Assembly (NCBI GenBank): GCA_019416285.1 | Contig: DXXM01000013.1 | Span: 5,255-69,254, forward strand | Source of the DNA: Bacteroidales bacterium | Lineage (GTDB): Bacteria; Bacteroidota; Bacteroidia; Bacteroidales; Muribaculaceae | Direction of reading: 5' to 3' | Length of the DNA: 64,000 bases | Shown: piece by piece, positions 31,993-39,858 of the stretch | Numbering within the stretch: position 1 is the first letter of the stretch | Layout of the letters: every line of letters starts with the position of its first letter | Translations under genes and position numbers: made by a program | The notes under the pieces: generated by a model | Databases searched by the model: none | Told to the model about the DNA's origin: nothing | Seen by the model: the letters and a program-made list of their open reading frames with translations, nothing else

Positions 31993-33237
31993 ATGAACAG
32001 GAAAGATTTTGAGATAATGGCTCCTGTGGGGAGCTACGAGTCGCTCCACGCCGCAATCGAGGCCGGGGCCGACGCTATATATTTCGGCGTCGAGGGGCTC
32101 AACATGCGCTCGCGCTCGTCGGTCAACTTCACGCTCGACGATCTGCGCAACATCGCATCGATCTGCGACGCTGCCGGAGTCAAGACCTATCTGACGGTCA
32201 ACACCATAATCTACGACAATGAGCTCGAAAAGATGCGCGCCGTAATCGACGCCGTGCGCGAGAGCGGTATTTCGGCTATCATAGCGAGCGACATAGCCGC
32301 CATCACCTACGCCCGCTCTGTGGGCGTGGAGGTCCACATCTCCACACAGCTCAACGTGACAAACATCGAGGCGGTGAGGTTCTTCTCGCAGTTCGCCGAC
32401 GTGGTTGTGCTTGCCCGCGAGCTGAATCTCGACCAGGTCAAGGCGATAGCCGACGCCATCGAGCGCGAGAATATCCGCGGCCCGAGGGGTGAGCTGATAC
32501 GCATCGAGATGTTCTGCCACGGCGCCCTCTGCATGGCCGTGTCCGGCAAATGCTATCTCAGTCTCCACGAGATGAATTCGAGCGCCAACCGCGGTGCCTG
32601 CACGCAGATTTGTCGACGCGGCTACACTGTGACCGACCGCGAGACCGGCGACCAGCTCGACATCGAAAACAAGTATATCATGTCGCCCAAGGACCTCAAG
32701 ACCATCCACTTCCTCAACAAGATGATTGACGCGGGAGTGAGGGTGTTCAAAATCGAAGGTCGCGCCCGCGGACCGGAGTATGTCAAAATCGCTGTTCGCG
32801 CCTACTCGGAAGCCATCGACGCCATCTGCCGCGGTGAGTTCACCGAGGAGCGGATTGCCCTCTGGGACGAGGAGCTCGGCAAGATTTTCAACCGCGGCTT
32901 CTGGAACGGCTATTACCTCGGCCAGCGCCTCGGAGAGTGGTCGGCGAAATACGGCTCTTCGGCCACGAAAGTCAAGAAGTATGTGGCAAAGGGTGTGCGC
33001 TATTTCCCGAAACTCGGTGTCGGGGAGTTTGTGATGGAGGCCGGCGAGCTACACCCGGGCGACGAGGTGGTAATCACCGGCACCGACACGGGCGCCATCA
33101 TCATGACCATCGAGGAACTGCGTCTGGAATATGACCCTGTGCCGGTGGTGAAGAAGGGGGATAATTTCTCAATCAAAGTCCCGAGAAAAATCCGCCCCTC
33201 GGATAGATTGTATCTCTGGGAAGATACGGGTAAATAA
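31993..33237 (+). CDS. U32 peptidase-family protein (TrhP/YegQ-like tRNA hydroxylation)
   Basis: A 414-residue protein with the N-terminal block EIMAPVGSYESLHAAIEAGADAIYFGVEGLNMR (about 7-39) and the U32 signature EMFCHGALCMAVSGKCYLS (about 171-189). Further Cys residues in RGACTQICRRGY (about 199-210) make up the conserved Cys set of TIM-barrel U32 proteins. E. coli TrhP forms 5-hydroxyuridine at tRNA position 34, and other members modify 23S rRNA; protease activity is not the general role. A C-terminal beta-barrel (about 330-410) is present. It is transcribed away from ruvB. Confidence 0.87.
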   Translation: MNRKDFEIMAPVGSYESLHAAIEAGADAIYFGVEGLNMRSRSSVNFTLDDLRNIASICDAAGVKTYLTVNTIIYDNELEKMRAVIDAVRESGISAIIASDIAAITYARSVGVEVHISTQLNVTNIEAVRFFSQFADVVVLARELNLDQVKAIADAIERENIRGPRGELIRIEMFCHGALCMAVSGKCYLSLHEMNSSANRGACTQICRRGYTVTDRETGDQLDIENKYIMSPKDLKTIHFLNKMIDAGVRVFKIEGRARGPEYVKIAVRAYSEAIDAICRGEFTEERIALWDEELGKIFNRGFWNGYYLGQRLGEWSAKYGSSATKVKKYVAKGVRYFPKLGVGEFVMEAGELHPGDEVVITGTDTGAIIMTIEELRLEYDPVPVVKKGDNFSIKVPRKIRPSDRLYLWEDTGK

Positions 33238-33240
33238 AGT

Positions 33241-33270
33241 GTAGGGACGCGGCTGCCCGCGTCCCTATAC
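33241..33270. terminator. Convergent terminator hairpin
   Basis: GTAGGGACGCG (33241-33251) pairs with CGCGTCCCTATAC (33258-33270) around a short G/C loop. It lies between the U32 gene and the convergent barrel receptor; on the minus strand CTTTATTTA follows, on the plus strand TATGTATTTTA. Confidence 0.7.
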
Positions 33271-33278
33271 TATGTATT

Positions 33279-36212
33279 TTACCGGCGTTTTTTGGGTTGG
33301 ATGGAGAGGCGATACTGGACGGAGAAGAGCAGGTAGCGCGGGAGGGCATTGGAGTAGCTGACGGTTCGACCGGAGGCGTTGACGGCATAGTTGACGTTGG
33401 AGAGCTGGTGGAGCATGTCGAAACCGTCGGCCATGAACACCCAGCGGCCACCGCGCGGAGTATAGGTCAGGCGCAGGTTCCAGATAGCATCCGTGGTGTC
33501 GAGCTCCTTCACCCCGTAGCCGCGGCGTGTGTAGAGGGTGAAGTCGGTGCTGATGCCGAACCCGGCAGGGAGGCGGAACTGGCCGAGGACACTATAATTG
33601 AAATGGCGCGCGTCGATGGTCAGGAAGTCATCGCGGGTCGATGTGGAGTGACGGTTGTCGAAACTGCCTTTCACCGCAATGTTCTGCTTGCCTATCTGCC
33701 AGTCGAATTTGATGCTCTCGCCGAGATTCAGGTTGGAGACTTTCGACTTGACGGGAGCCTGAGTGTCGACACCAATCATATCCGCGTAGTCCGAGATGTC
33801 GGCCGAAGTCCTGGATGTGAAGGTGAACTGGTCCCGGGAACCGAACTGAAAATTGAGGCTGTTGTCGATACTCTTTCGTGAGTTTCCGCCGACATTATAG
33901 GTGCGGATGCGACGCACGCCGGTCGAGGTATCGTAGGTGTAGCCGCGGACCAGGGCATTGTCGGTAAACTCCAACTGAAGCTGCACGGTGTTCGAGAGAG
34001 TCCTCACCGGCGAAATATATTTCCAGGAAAGTACCGGCTTATGGACGTAGGAGTTTTTCAGATTCGGATTTCCGAGGGTGATGTTGAGCGGGTCGGCATC
34101 GTTGACAATGTCAAGACGGTGCAGCGGGTCGGGTGTCTTGGTGTCTATCCCATAGTTGAAAATGATCTGATGGGTATATTGCTCGCGCCCCCCTTTGGAT
34201 GACTGGAGTCCGCAATGATAAACGGCAAGTATCGAATTACTTTTGGCCACGGTGAGAAAAGAGGACTCCCCCACGAAATATGAGCGCCCGGCACGCCAGT
34301 AGTCGAGATGCTGATGCAGCAACGAGAACTCGGGTCTGAGTTGCATGTAAAACAGATGTTTTTCACCAGCATGGAACCAGGTAACCATAGGATTTACCGT
34401 ATGGCGGTTCTCAATGAGGCGCGAGGTGTAGCTGTTTTCAGGGTCGAAGCTGTCGAGATAGCCCGCGGGCACTGTGCCATAGACGCCCATATCGGCGAGT
34501 TGGTCAAGGGCATACATATATGAGTCGCGGTCACGAGCGAGGAAGCGGTAGGAATAGCTCAGGCCGACGCTCAGAGAACCCACCCGCGCTGTGTAGCCGG
34601 CAGTTCCGTCGAGAGTGAGGGTGCGGTTGGGTGAATTGTCGAAATACTGCCGCTTCACTACCGCGGGCACCGGGTCTGCGCCGTAGTTGATATTGTAGTC
34701 GCGCCAGCGTTCCTCTTTCTCGTCCTTGTACTTGACCCCGAGTTCGGTTGTCAGGCGGTCTTCTGTGCCGGGAATCTTCCATTCGAGGTATGGATAGAAC
34801 TGAATCTCGTTTTCGGTCTGCGAACCGTCGGTGCGGGTGATAGAGCGGTTGATGATGTCGTCGAGCTGACTCGGAGTCCCGGTTGAGTAGATGGCTTCGA
34901 GGATGGCGCGGGTCATGTCGGTCTGCTCGCGGTCGAATGTGCCAGAAATGCCCGACGAGCCGTTGTCGCGGTGGACGTGGCGCCCCACAAGCATGCCACC
35001 GGTAAAACAGCGCTCATTGTTGAGATGCCAGTAGTTGCGCGTTTCGAGACGGAGCTTGCGGTCACGGGCGCGGGTGAAGGAATTGTCGTAGGTATTGCCG
35101 CCGCTGAGGAAGTTGGTGCGGGCCGTGGTGGTGTGATTCTTGAGGGCCGACTGCTCAAACTCGACATAGCCGTTGAAGCGTCGCGTCTCCTCGGGATTCT
35201 CGTAGTCGTAATTGAAGGCTCCCGTGCGGTATTCCCTTGTCCCCGAGGGCATCATCTCGGGAGTCCATGAGTCATTTTTGCCCGGCTTGCGGCTGTCGTT
35301 GAGATTGTTGACATTGCCGATTAAAGTGAGCTTGGTGGTCGGGGTAAACCACGAGGCGAAGAGGCGTCCGGTGTAGCGCTTCTCGGTGCCGGCACCACCC
35401 TGGGCGTTGACAATCCAGCCCATGTTATACTCACGCTTGAGCTTCACGTCCATCGTCAGGTGCTTCCTGGCATTGGGGTCGCCTACCCACTTCTCGCGTG
35501 CATCCTGCCCCTGATAGACCTCGACGTTCTTGACGGTGTATGCGCCGATGTTTTCAAGCATAAGCTGATTGTTGCCGTCGAGAAACTGCTTTCCGTTGAG
35601 CAGCAGTGACTCCACAAACTCGCCGTTGACCTTTATCTGCCCGTCATCGTTGAGCTCCACGCCTGGAAGCTGGGCAATGAGGGCGTCAAGCATCGAACCT
35701 TCGGCGAGCTGAAAGGCATCGGCGTTGTAGACTATCGTGTCGCCCTTGTTGTAGAATTTGATTTTCGACGCCGTGACGGTCACCTCCTTCAGCTTGTGGG
35801 GCTCACGTTCAAGGAATATGGTGGGAATATAGCGGTAAGACTCGCGCTTGCCAATGTTCTCTAACCTGTATGCCACAGTCTGAGTCTGATAGCCGGGATA
35901 GCTGACATCGAGAGTGTAGGTCGAATCCTTGCGCTCCACTCCGAAAGTGAAATATGACATCGGAATCCTCTCGCCATCGACATATCGGGAACCCCTGTTG
36001 GCCTGCACCGAGTCCATGCGGTTGCCATTGCCGTCGTAGAGTATGACCACGGCATCAGTGAGGTCGGTCTTTCCGACGGCCTCCTTCACTCGGCCGGTTA
36101 TGACGAATGAATACTTATCCTTATCCTTTTTCCCGTCGGCGGCACGACAGAGTCCGGGTATTGACACGAAGAGAGTTATTATTAGCACTATGCAATTGCG
36201 AAGTCGGTTCAT
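33279..36212 (-). CDS. TonB-receptor-like outer-membrane barrel with carboxypeptidase-like domain
   Basis: A 977-residue outer-membrane protein. Signal peptide about 1-23; an Ig-like carboxypeptidase-regulatory domain (about 30-115, SFVITGRVKEAVGKTDLTDAVVILYDG...); a plug-like domain (about 125-230, with MLDALIAQLPGVELNDDGQIKVNG); then a large beta-barrel (about 235-975) with many aromatic strands. It fits the OMP_b-brl_3 type of TonB-related barrels rather than SusC, because no TonB box is seen and no SusD partner is encoded. The substrate is unknown. Start at 36212 (MNRLRNCIVLIITLF) gives the signal peptide; the longer frame to 36272 does not. Confidence 0.8.
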   Translation of the reverse strand: MNRLRNCIVLIITLFVSIPGLCRAADGKKDKDKYSFVITGRVKEAVGKTDLTDAVVILYDGNGNRMDSVQANRGSRYVDGERIPMSYFTFGVERKDSTYTLDVSYPGYQTQTVAYRLENIGKRESYRYIPTIFLEREPHKLKEVTVTASKIKFYNKGDTIVYNADAFQLAEGSMLDALIAQLPGVELNDDGQIKVNGEFVESLLLNGKQFLDGNNQLMLENIGAYTVKNVEVYQGQDAREKWVGDPNARKHLTMDVKLKREYNMGWIVNAQGGAGTEKRYTGRLFASWFTPTTKLTLIGNVNNLNDSRKPGKNDSWTPEMMPSGTREYRTGAFNYDYENPEETRRFNGYVEFEQSALKNHTTTARTNFLSGGNTYDNSFTRARDRKLRLETRNYWHLNNERCFTGGMLVGRHVHRDNGSSGISGTFDREQTDMTRAILEAIYSTGTPSQLDDIINRSITRTDGSQTENEIQFYPYLEWKIPGTEDRLTTELGVKYKDEKEERWRDYNINYGADPVPAVVKRQYFDNSPNRTLTLDGTAGYTARVGSLSVGLSYSYRFLARDRDSYMYALDQLADMGVYGTVPAGYLDSFDPENSYTSRLIENRHTVNPMVTWFHAGEKHLFYMQLRPEFSLLHQHLDYWRAGRSYFVGESSFLTVAKSNSILAVYHCGLQSSKGGREQYTHQIIFNYGIDTKTPDPLHRLDIVNDADPLNITLGNPNLKNSYVHKPVLSWKYISPVRTLSNTVQLQLEFTDNALVRGYTYDTSTGVRRIRTYNVGGNSRKSIDNSLNFQFGSRDQFTFTSRTSADISDYADMIGVDTQAPVKSKVSNLNLGESIKFDWQIGKQNIAVKGSFDNRHSTSTRDDFLTIDARHFNYSVLGQFRLPAGFGISTDFTLYTRRGYGVKELDTTDAIWNLRLTYTPRGGRWVFMADGFDMLHQLSNVNYAVNASGRTVSYSNALPRYLLFSVQYRLSIQPKKRR

Positions 36213-36355
36213 GGTAGATAGGTGATTGAAATGAATCGGAACGTGAATGGAAGCCGGGAGCGCCCCAGGCACCGCAAAGTTAATAATTAGTTTTACATTA
36301 TCACAATTTAATTACGAATTATTCCTGCTGAAACAGGGGCGATTTCAATACCCCC

Positions 36356-36625
36356 CTGTAGGGTCACCGCATGCGGTGACCGAATCCGGAACTGAGGAGG
36401 AAATGGCGGCTGCGGTAATCGGACCCGGGACAGGGATGGAAATGGCCGTTGCGGGGCGGCCACCGCATGCGATGGCCCTACAGGAAACGTCGGATGCGGT
36501 AACCGACACCGGAGCAGCAGTGATTTCAATACCCCGCTGTAGGGTCATCGCATGCGGTGACCGGTCCCGGAACAGGCGTGGAAATGGCTGATGCGGAGCA
36601 GCCACCGCATGCGATGGCCCTACAG
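36356..36625. repeat. Four palindromic GCATGC repeats in two tandem units
   Basis: Copies of a 26-base element CTGTAGGGTCACCGCATGCGGTGACC occur at 36356-36381 and 36537-36562 in one orientation. Inverted versions (GGCCACCGCATGCGATGGCCCTACAG) lie at 36458-36483 and 36601-36625. Each is centred on GCATGC, and forward/inverted pairs make CTGTAGGG...CCCTACAG hairpins. The two forward-inverted pairs belong to a tandem unit of about 181 bp starting GATTTCAATACCCC. A fifth copy lies at 48757-48782. It has no coding content; the whole segment 36213-36679 contains no gene. Confidence 0.8.
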
Positions 36626-36679
36626 GGGCGTCAGACGCGATGACCGTGCAGGGAACGGCAGTTGCGATGATGCAAAGGG

Positions 36680-37495
36680 TCAGCGCATGGTGATGCTTGC
36701 CAGAGACGAGAGGGTGACTTCGAGGCGCGCTGCGGAATCGGTGGGAACCCAGTCTAGGGAGCCTACGCGGGCTTCGGGCAGATAGACCTGACTGTTATTA
36801 CGCTTGTCGCCGCTCACCTCCATGCGGGTGATGAAGCAATTGTCGCCGAAGGTTTCGACTTTAAGATGTTGTCTGGGCTGACGGATGCTTGCGAAATCTA
36901 TACTGCTGTCATAGACCTCAAGCCTCTCGATGCTTCCCGAGGCGCAGCGGAATGTGTCGAGCTGACAACCGGTAAGCGTGACGCGCCTCTTGATCTCGGT
37001 CTTGAGGAATGACGCGCGGAAGCCATCGATGCAGAGGGGGCCGACTTTGCTCTTCACACCGCGCATCATTCCGCGCGGCACGGTGACTTCCATCACGCCC
37101 TCCTCGCCTATATAGACTCCTTTCGCACGGCGGGGCCCCTCCTTGGGGGCGTCCTTCATGAGAATGTCATAGTCGAGCACGAGATTGAGGGTATCGCCTT
37201 TCGTTTCGCAGACATAGCTGCTGATGATGTCGGCCGGCGCCGTCAGGACAGGCGCCGTCACGGAATCACTCTCCCTGACCACCGCGCGCTCGAATGGTTC
37301 GAAATAGTCGATATAGCCTTTGGTGCGGAGCACAAGATATGAGAAACGCGGAAGCTCTCTGACAGCCTTTTTCGCGCCGTTGAGATTGAGTTCCTTATAG
37401 GGCTCCATAAAAGTGACGGTGGCGATGCCGAAAGCCACGGCACAGACAAGTCCGGCCATGAGGAGCCCGAACATTATGTATGTAGTCTTTTTCAT
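36680..37495 (-). CDS. Membrane-anchored protein of the ABC-GntR operon, unknown function
   Basis: A 271-residue protein with an N-terminal signal-anchor (about 7-30, IMFGLLMAGLVCAVAFGIATVTF) and a beta-rich extracytoplasmic region. The last 120 residues have repeating short strands (IDGFRASFLKTEIKRRVTLTGCQLDTFRCASGS...) that suggest a small beta-solenoid like the GIN/DUF2807 domain, but I cannot confirm this. Its ATG overlaps the GntR stop codon (ATGA), so it is translationally coupled to it and is the last gene of the operon. It has no obvious catalytic motif. Confidence 0.65.
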   Translation of the reverse strand: MKKTTYIMFGLLMAGLVCAVAFGIATVTFMEPYKELNLNGAKKAVRELPRFSYLVLRTKGYIDYFEPFERAVVRESDSVTAPVLTAPADIISSYVCETKGDTLNLVLDYDILMKDAPKEGPRRAKGVYIGEEGVMEVTVPRGMMRGVKSKVGPLCIDGFRASFLKTEIKRRVTLTGCQLDTFRCASGSIERLEVYDSSIDFASIRQPRQHLKVETFGDNCFITRMEVSGDKRNNSQVYLPEARVGSLDWVPTDSAARLEVTLSSLASITMR

Positions 37496-37866
37496 TTTGA
37501 ATTGTCGCTTAGATAGGTTTCAAACATGGTTTTGAGTTCATCGGGACTGACGCCGAGGAGCGATAGCTGGTGGAAGAAATAGGGAACCTCGCCCTCGATA
37601 AAGGTCTCGCGGCGCATGGTGGTGATGACCTCGCGGGCGGTGTCGGCGATGAAGAATCCGATGCCGCGGCGGTTGAAAATCACCCCGAGGCGCTCGAGAT
37701 ACTCATAGCTTCGCATCACGGTGTTGGCGTTGACCTCGAGTGTGGCCGCATATTCGCGCACCGACGGTATGCGCGCACCGGGGAGAGTGGCGCCGGTCAG
37801 CACGTCATCACAAAGCTTGTCGGCTATCTGAAGATAGATAGCCTTGTTGTTTTCCTTGAATTTCAT
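37492..37866 (-). CDS. GntR-family transcriptional regulator (YtrA type)
   Basis: A 124-residue regulator with an N-terminal winged helix-turn-helix: AIYLQIADKLCDDVLTGATLPGARIPSVREYAATLEVNANTVMRSYEYLERLGVIF (about 9-64), which is the GntR signature (P-x-R-xPS-R-xxA, N-x-x-T-V-x-x-xY-x-L). A short C-terminal helical tail (about 90-124) instead of a ligand domain matches the YtrA subfamily, which controls adjacent ABC transporter genes. It lies between the ABC membrane gene (22 bases upstream) and the coupled membrane protein. The dyad at 39630-39653 over the operon start is its probable operator. Confidence 0.9.
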   Translation of the reverse strand: MKFKENNKAIYLQIADKLCDDVLTGATLPGARIPSVREYAATLEVNANTVMRSYEYLERLGVIFNRRGIGFFIADTAREVITTMRRETFIEGEVPYFFHQLSLLGVSPDELKTMFETYLSDNSK

Positions 37867-37888
37867 AGGCGGAAGAGGGGGATTGGTG

Positions 37889-38758
37889 TCACCAGCGGTT
37901 GATGATTTCCGCCTCGCGGAAACGGCGGTAGGTCAGCCAGTAGTTGAAGAGGGCCACGATTGCGAAAAGGATGTCGGCGAGGCCGGTTATTATCCGCGGG
38001 TCGTCCAGATCCTCGCGGATTGCGGGAATGGCGTAGTAGCAGGGACTGTCCGGCTTGAATATCTCGACAATCCAGAACATGACCCAGAAATATATGAAGC
38101 TGACGGCTACCACGGTGACGAAGGTCTTGACCATGGAGCGCTTGGGCCAGACGATGGCGCCGAGGAAGAAGAAGGACTGCATGCAGACAAACATCATCAT
38201 CACAAAGTCAGAGGCGCCGTCGAAATAGCCGGCATTGTCCGGCCGGAAGGCAAGTTTGAGCCAAGGGATTGGGCGCACGTCCATTTCGAAGCGCAGTTCG
38301 GCGTAGCAGACGCGTATCCAGTCGGCTATGAAAGCGAAAAAGAAGAAGAGGAGAATGAAGAGTGGCACCGCCACGAGCCAGCGCATCAGGTATTTCTCAA
38401 ACTGCGAGGCGGGAGCCATGAGTGTGGCGAGCGTAGGGGCTCCTCCCGCCATCGACCCGAAGGATATGGAGGCTACATAGGCTCCGGCGATGAAAAAGAC
38501 CATTATAATGAAAGTGGTGAATAACTTGGCGCAATGGCTGGAGTAAAATTCTGGCTGTAAGCCCTCGTCGTAGCTCTCGTTGGCGAAAATTATACCGAAA
38601 ACGGCAAGGAAAGCAAGGAGCCCGGCGCAGCTCAGAAGGAGGGTGCGCCAGTTTTCGACCAGTTTTTTCTGAAAGAGGAGCGTCAGGCGGCCGAAGCTGA
38701 AAAACTGGCTGTCGGGGGCAGCTGCGGCGGCGGTGAGATTGGATATAGGAGTTGTCAT
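37889..38758 (-). CDS. ABC transporter membrane subunit
   Basis: A 289-residue inner-membrane protein with about six helices (about 38-58, 78-100, 128-155, 170-195, 205-230, 260-280). The soluble N-terminus (LTLLFQKKLVENWRTLLLSCAGLLAFL) fits the ABC-2-like membrane subunits that accompany YtrB-type ATPases. It overlaps the ATPase gene by 4 bases (ATGA), implying a stoichiometric pair. No substrate can be inferred; related Bacillus systems respond to cell-wall-active agents. Confidence 0.8.
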   Translation of the reverse strand: MTTPISNLTAAAAAPDSQFFSFGRLTLLFQKKLVENWRTLLLSCAGLLAFLAVFGIIFANESYDEGLQPEFYSSHCAKLFTTFIIMVFFIAGAYVASISFGSMAGGAPTLATLMAPASQFEKYLMRWLVAVPLFILLFFFFAFIADWIRVCYAELRFEMDVRPIPWLKLAFRPDNAGYFDGASDFVMMMFVCMQSFFFLGAIVWPKRSMVKTFVTVVAVSFIYFWVMFWIVEIFKPDSPCYYAIPAIREDLDDPRIITGLADILFAIVALFNYWLTYRRFREAEIINRW

Positions 38759-39609
38759 GGCTTCGGAGTGTTGGGGTTGAACATGTTTCTGATTTCCTCC
38801 GGACGCGAGAGGGCGAGCTCGAAGAGCGATTCGAGATTCAGCTCGGTGTCGGAGCCGTCGTCGTTGGGAATCACTATGCTCGTGCCTTCGAGCGAGGGCT
38901 GGGCGTAGAGGGCGCGGTCGATGAGCTCGCGGGAGTCGGTGGTCAGGAATTTCAGACGTGAGGTGATGGCGTCGACGCGGCGGTTGAGGAGCACCGAGGA
39001 GTTGTCCATGATGATTACATGGTCGAGGAGACGGTCGATGTCGCGTACCTGGTGTGTCGAGATGATTACGGCGCGCTCGTCGGTCATGTTCTGCGCTATG
39101 AAGCGGCGGAAGGCGCTCTTTCCGGGGATGTCGAGGCCGTTGGTGGGCTCGTCCATAAGCAGCAGGGAGGTGTTGCAGGCGAGGGCGAAGCTCATGAAGG
39201 CCTTCTTCTTCTGCCCCATCGAGAGGGCGCCGAGGTTGAGCTCGGGATCCATGTCGAAAATGGAGAGATGGCGGCGCAAGTCGTCGGCGGAGAAGCGGGG
39301 ATAGAGGGGAGAGTTGGCCTTCACGTAGTCACGCAGGGATATGCGCGGGAGGGAGAACTCTTCGGGCACGATGAAGATGTCGGAGAGCGTGGCGGGGAGA
39401 CGCCGGCGCGTGTCGGTGTCGCGGAAAAGCACGCGGCCCGACTTCGGAGTGAGCAGCCCGGCTATCAGATAGAGCAGTGTCGACTTGCCGGCACCGTTGC
39501 GGCCCAGGAGCCCGTAGACTCCCCCGGCCTCGACCTCAAGCGAGAAGCCGTCGAGCACCGGCCGCGCACTGCGGCGATAGGAGAAAGTGAGGTTTTCGAC
39601 TTTAAGCAT
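38755..39609 (-). CDS. ABC transporter ATP-binding subunit
   Basis: A 284-residue ATPase: Walker A GRNGAGKST (36-44), signature LSMGQKKK (129-136), Walker B LLLMDEPTNGLD (149-160), H-loop STHQ (H186). All catalytic residues are present. The C-terminal extension (about 200-284) is acidic. It is the first gene of the ABC-permease-GntR-membrane protein operon, started by a consensus promoter with an operator-like dyad at the start site. Confidence 0.93.
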   Translation of the reverse strand: MLKVENLTFSYRRSARPVLDGFSLEVEAGGVYGLLGRNGAGKSTLLYLIAGLLTPKSGRVLFRDTDTRRRLPATLSDIFIVPEEFSLPRISLRDYVKANSPLYPRFSADDLRRHLSIFDMDPELNLGALSMGQKKKAFMSFALACNTSLLLMDEPTNGLDIPGKSAFRRFIAQNMTDERAVIISTHQVRDIDRLLDHVIIMDNSSVLLNRRVDAITSRLKFLTTDSRELIDRALYAQPSLEGTSIVIPNDDGSDTELNLESLFELALSRPEEIRNMFNPNTPKP

Positions 39610-39629
39610 AATTGGCGTAGGATGAATTT

Positions 39630-39653
39630 AGTGTATTAGTATAATAGTACACT
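39630..39653 (-). promoter_or_regulatory. Operator-like dyad at the start of the ABC-GntR operon
   Basis: AGTGTA and TACACT flank a 12-base centre, with 10 of 12 half-site positions matching in each direction. It begins two bases past the -7 box and covers the expected transcription start, a usual repressor position for GntR/YtrA proteins. Confidence 0.65.
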
Positions 39654-39654
39654 G

Positions 39655-39685
39655 CAAAAGTAGAATCAATTTTCGAAATGTGCAA
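39655..39685 (-). promoter_or_regulatory. Promoter of the ABC-GntR operon
   Basis: TTG (39685-39683), 20 bases, TACTTTTG (39662-39655): near-perfect Bacteroidota consensus, start near 39648. Confidence 0.7.
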
Positions 39686-39708
39686 GAGATTCGGAGAAAA
39701 AATAAACC

Positions 39709-39743
39709 TGCCGAAGCCATATATTTTGTTTATGGCCTCGGCA
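39709..39743. terminator. Hairpin upstream of the DUF4143 ATPase gene
   Basis: TGCCGAAGCCATA (39709-39721) pairs with TATGGCCTCGGCA (39731-39743), 12 of 13 pairs, 9-base AT loop. No gene ends here on the plus strand, so it is either an insulator, a terminator of antisense transcription, or part of the repeat region. Confidence 0.45.
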
Positions 39744-39825
39744 AAGTCGAGAAAAATGTATTTTTTTACAATTTAAAGTCGAGAAAAATGTAAAAAATAC
39801 TTGTTTTTATGCCTATAAAAATGTA
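39743..39825 (+). repeat. Direct repeats, period 32-33 bp, upstream of the first DUF4143 ATPase
   Basis: AAAGTCGAGAAAAATGTA occurs at 39743-39760 and again identically at 39775-39792; a third, partial copy ends in ATAAAAATGTA at 39825. The ends lie 32 and 33 bases apart, about three helical turns. The gene's ATG is 33 bases beyond the last copy. It is likely a regulatory array. Confidence 0.7.
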
Positions 39826-39858
39826 ATTTTACATTCTATAATACTGATATGCAGAGTT

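Noticed and set aside
33279..36212. SusC-type receptor of a polysaccharide utilisation locus
   Set aside because: No SusD partner, no TonB box and no neighbouring glycan enzymes; the barrel type differs from SusC.
36247..36591. Frames across the GCATGC repeat region
   Set aside because: They are open only because of repeated GC-rich units; repeated words in several frames and no start-site signals.
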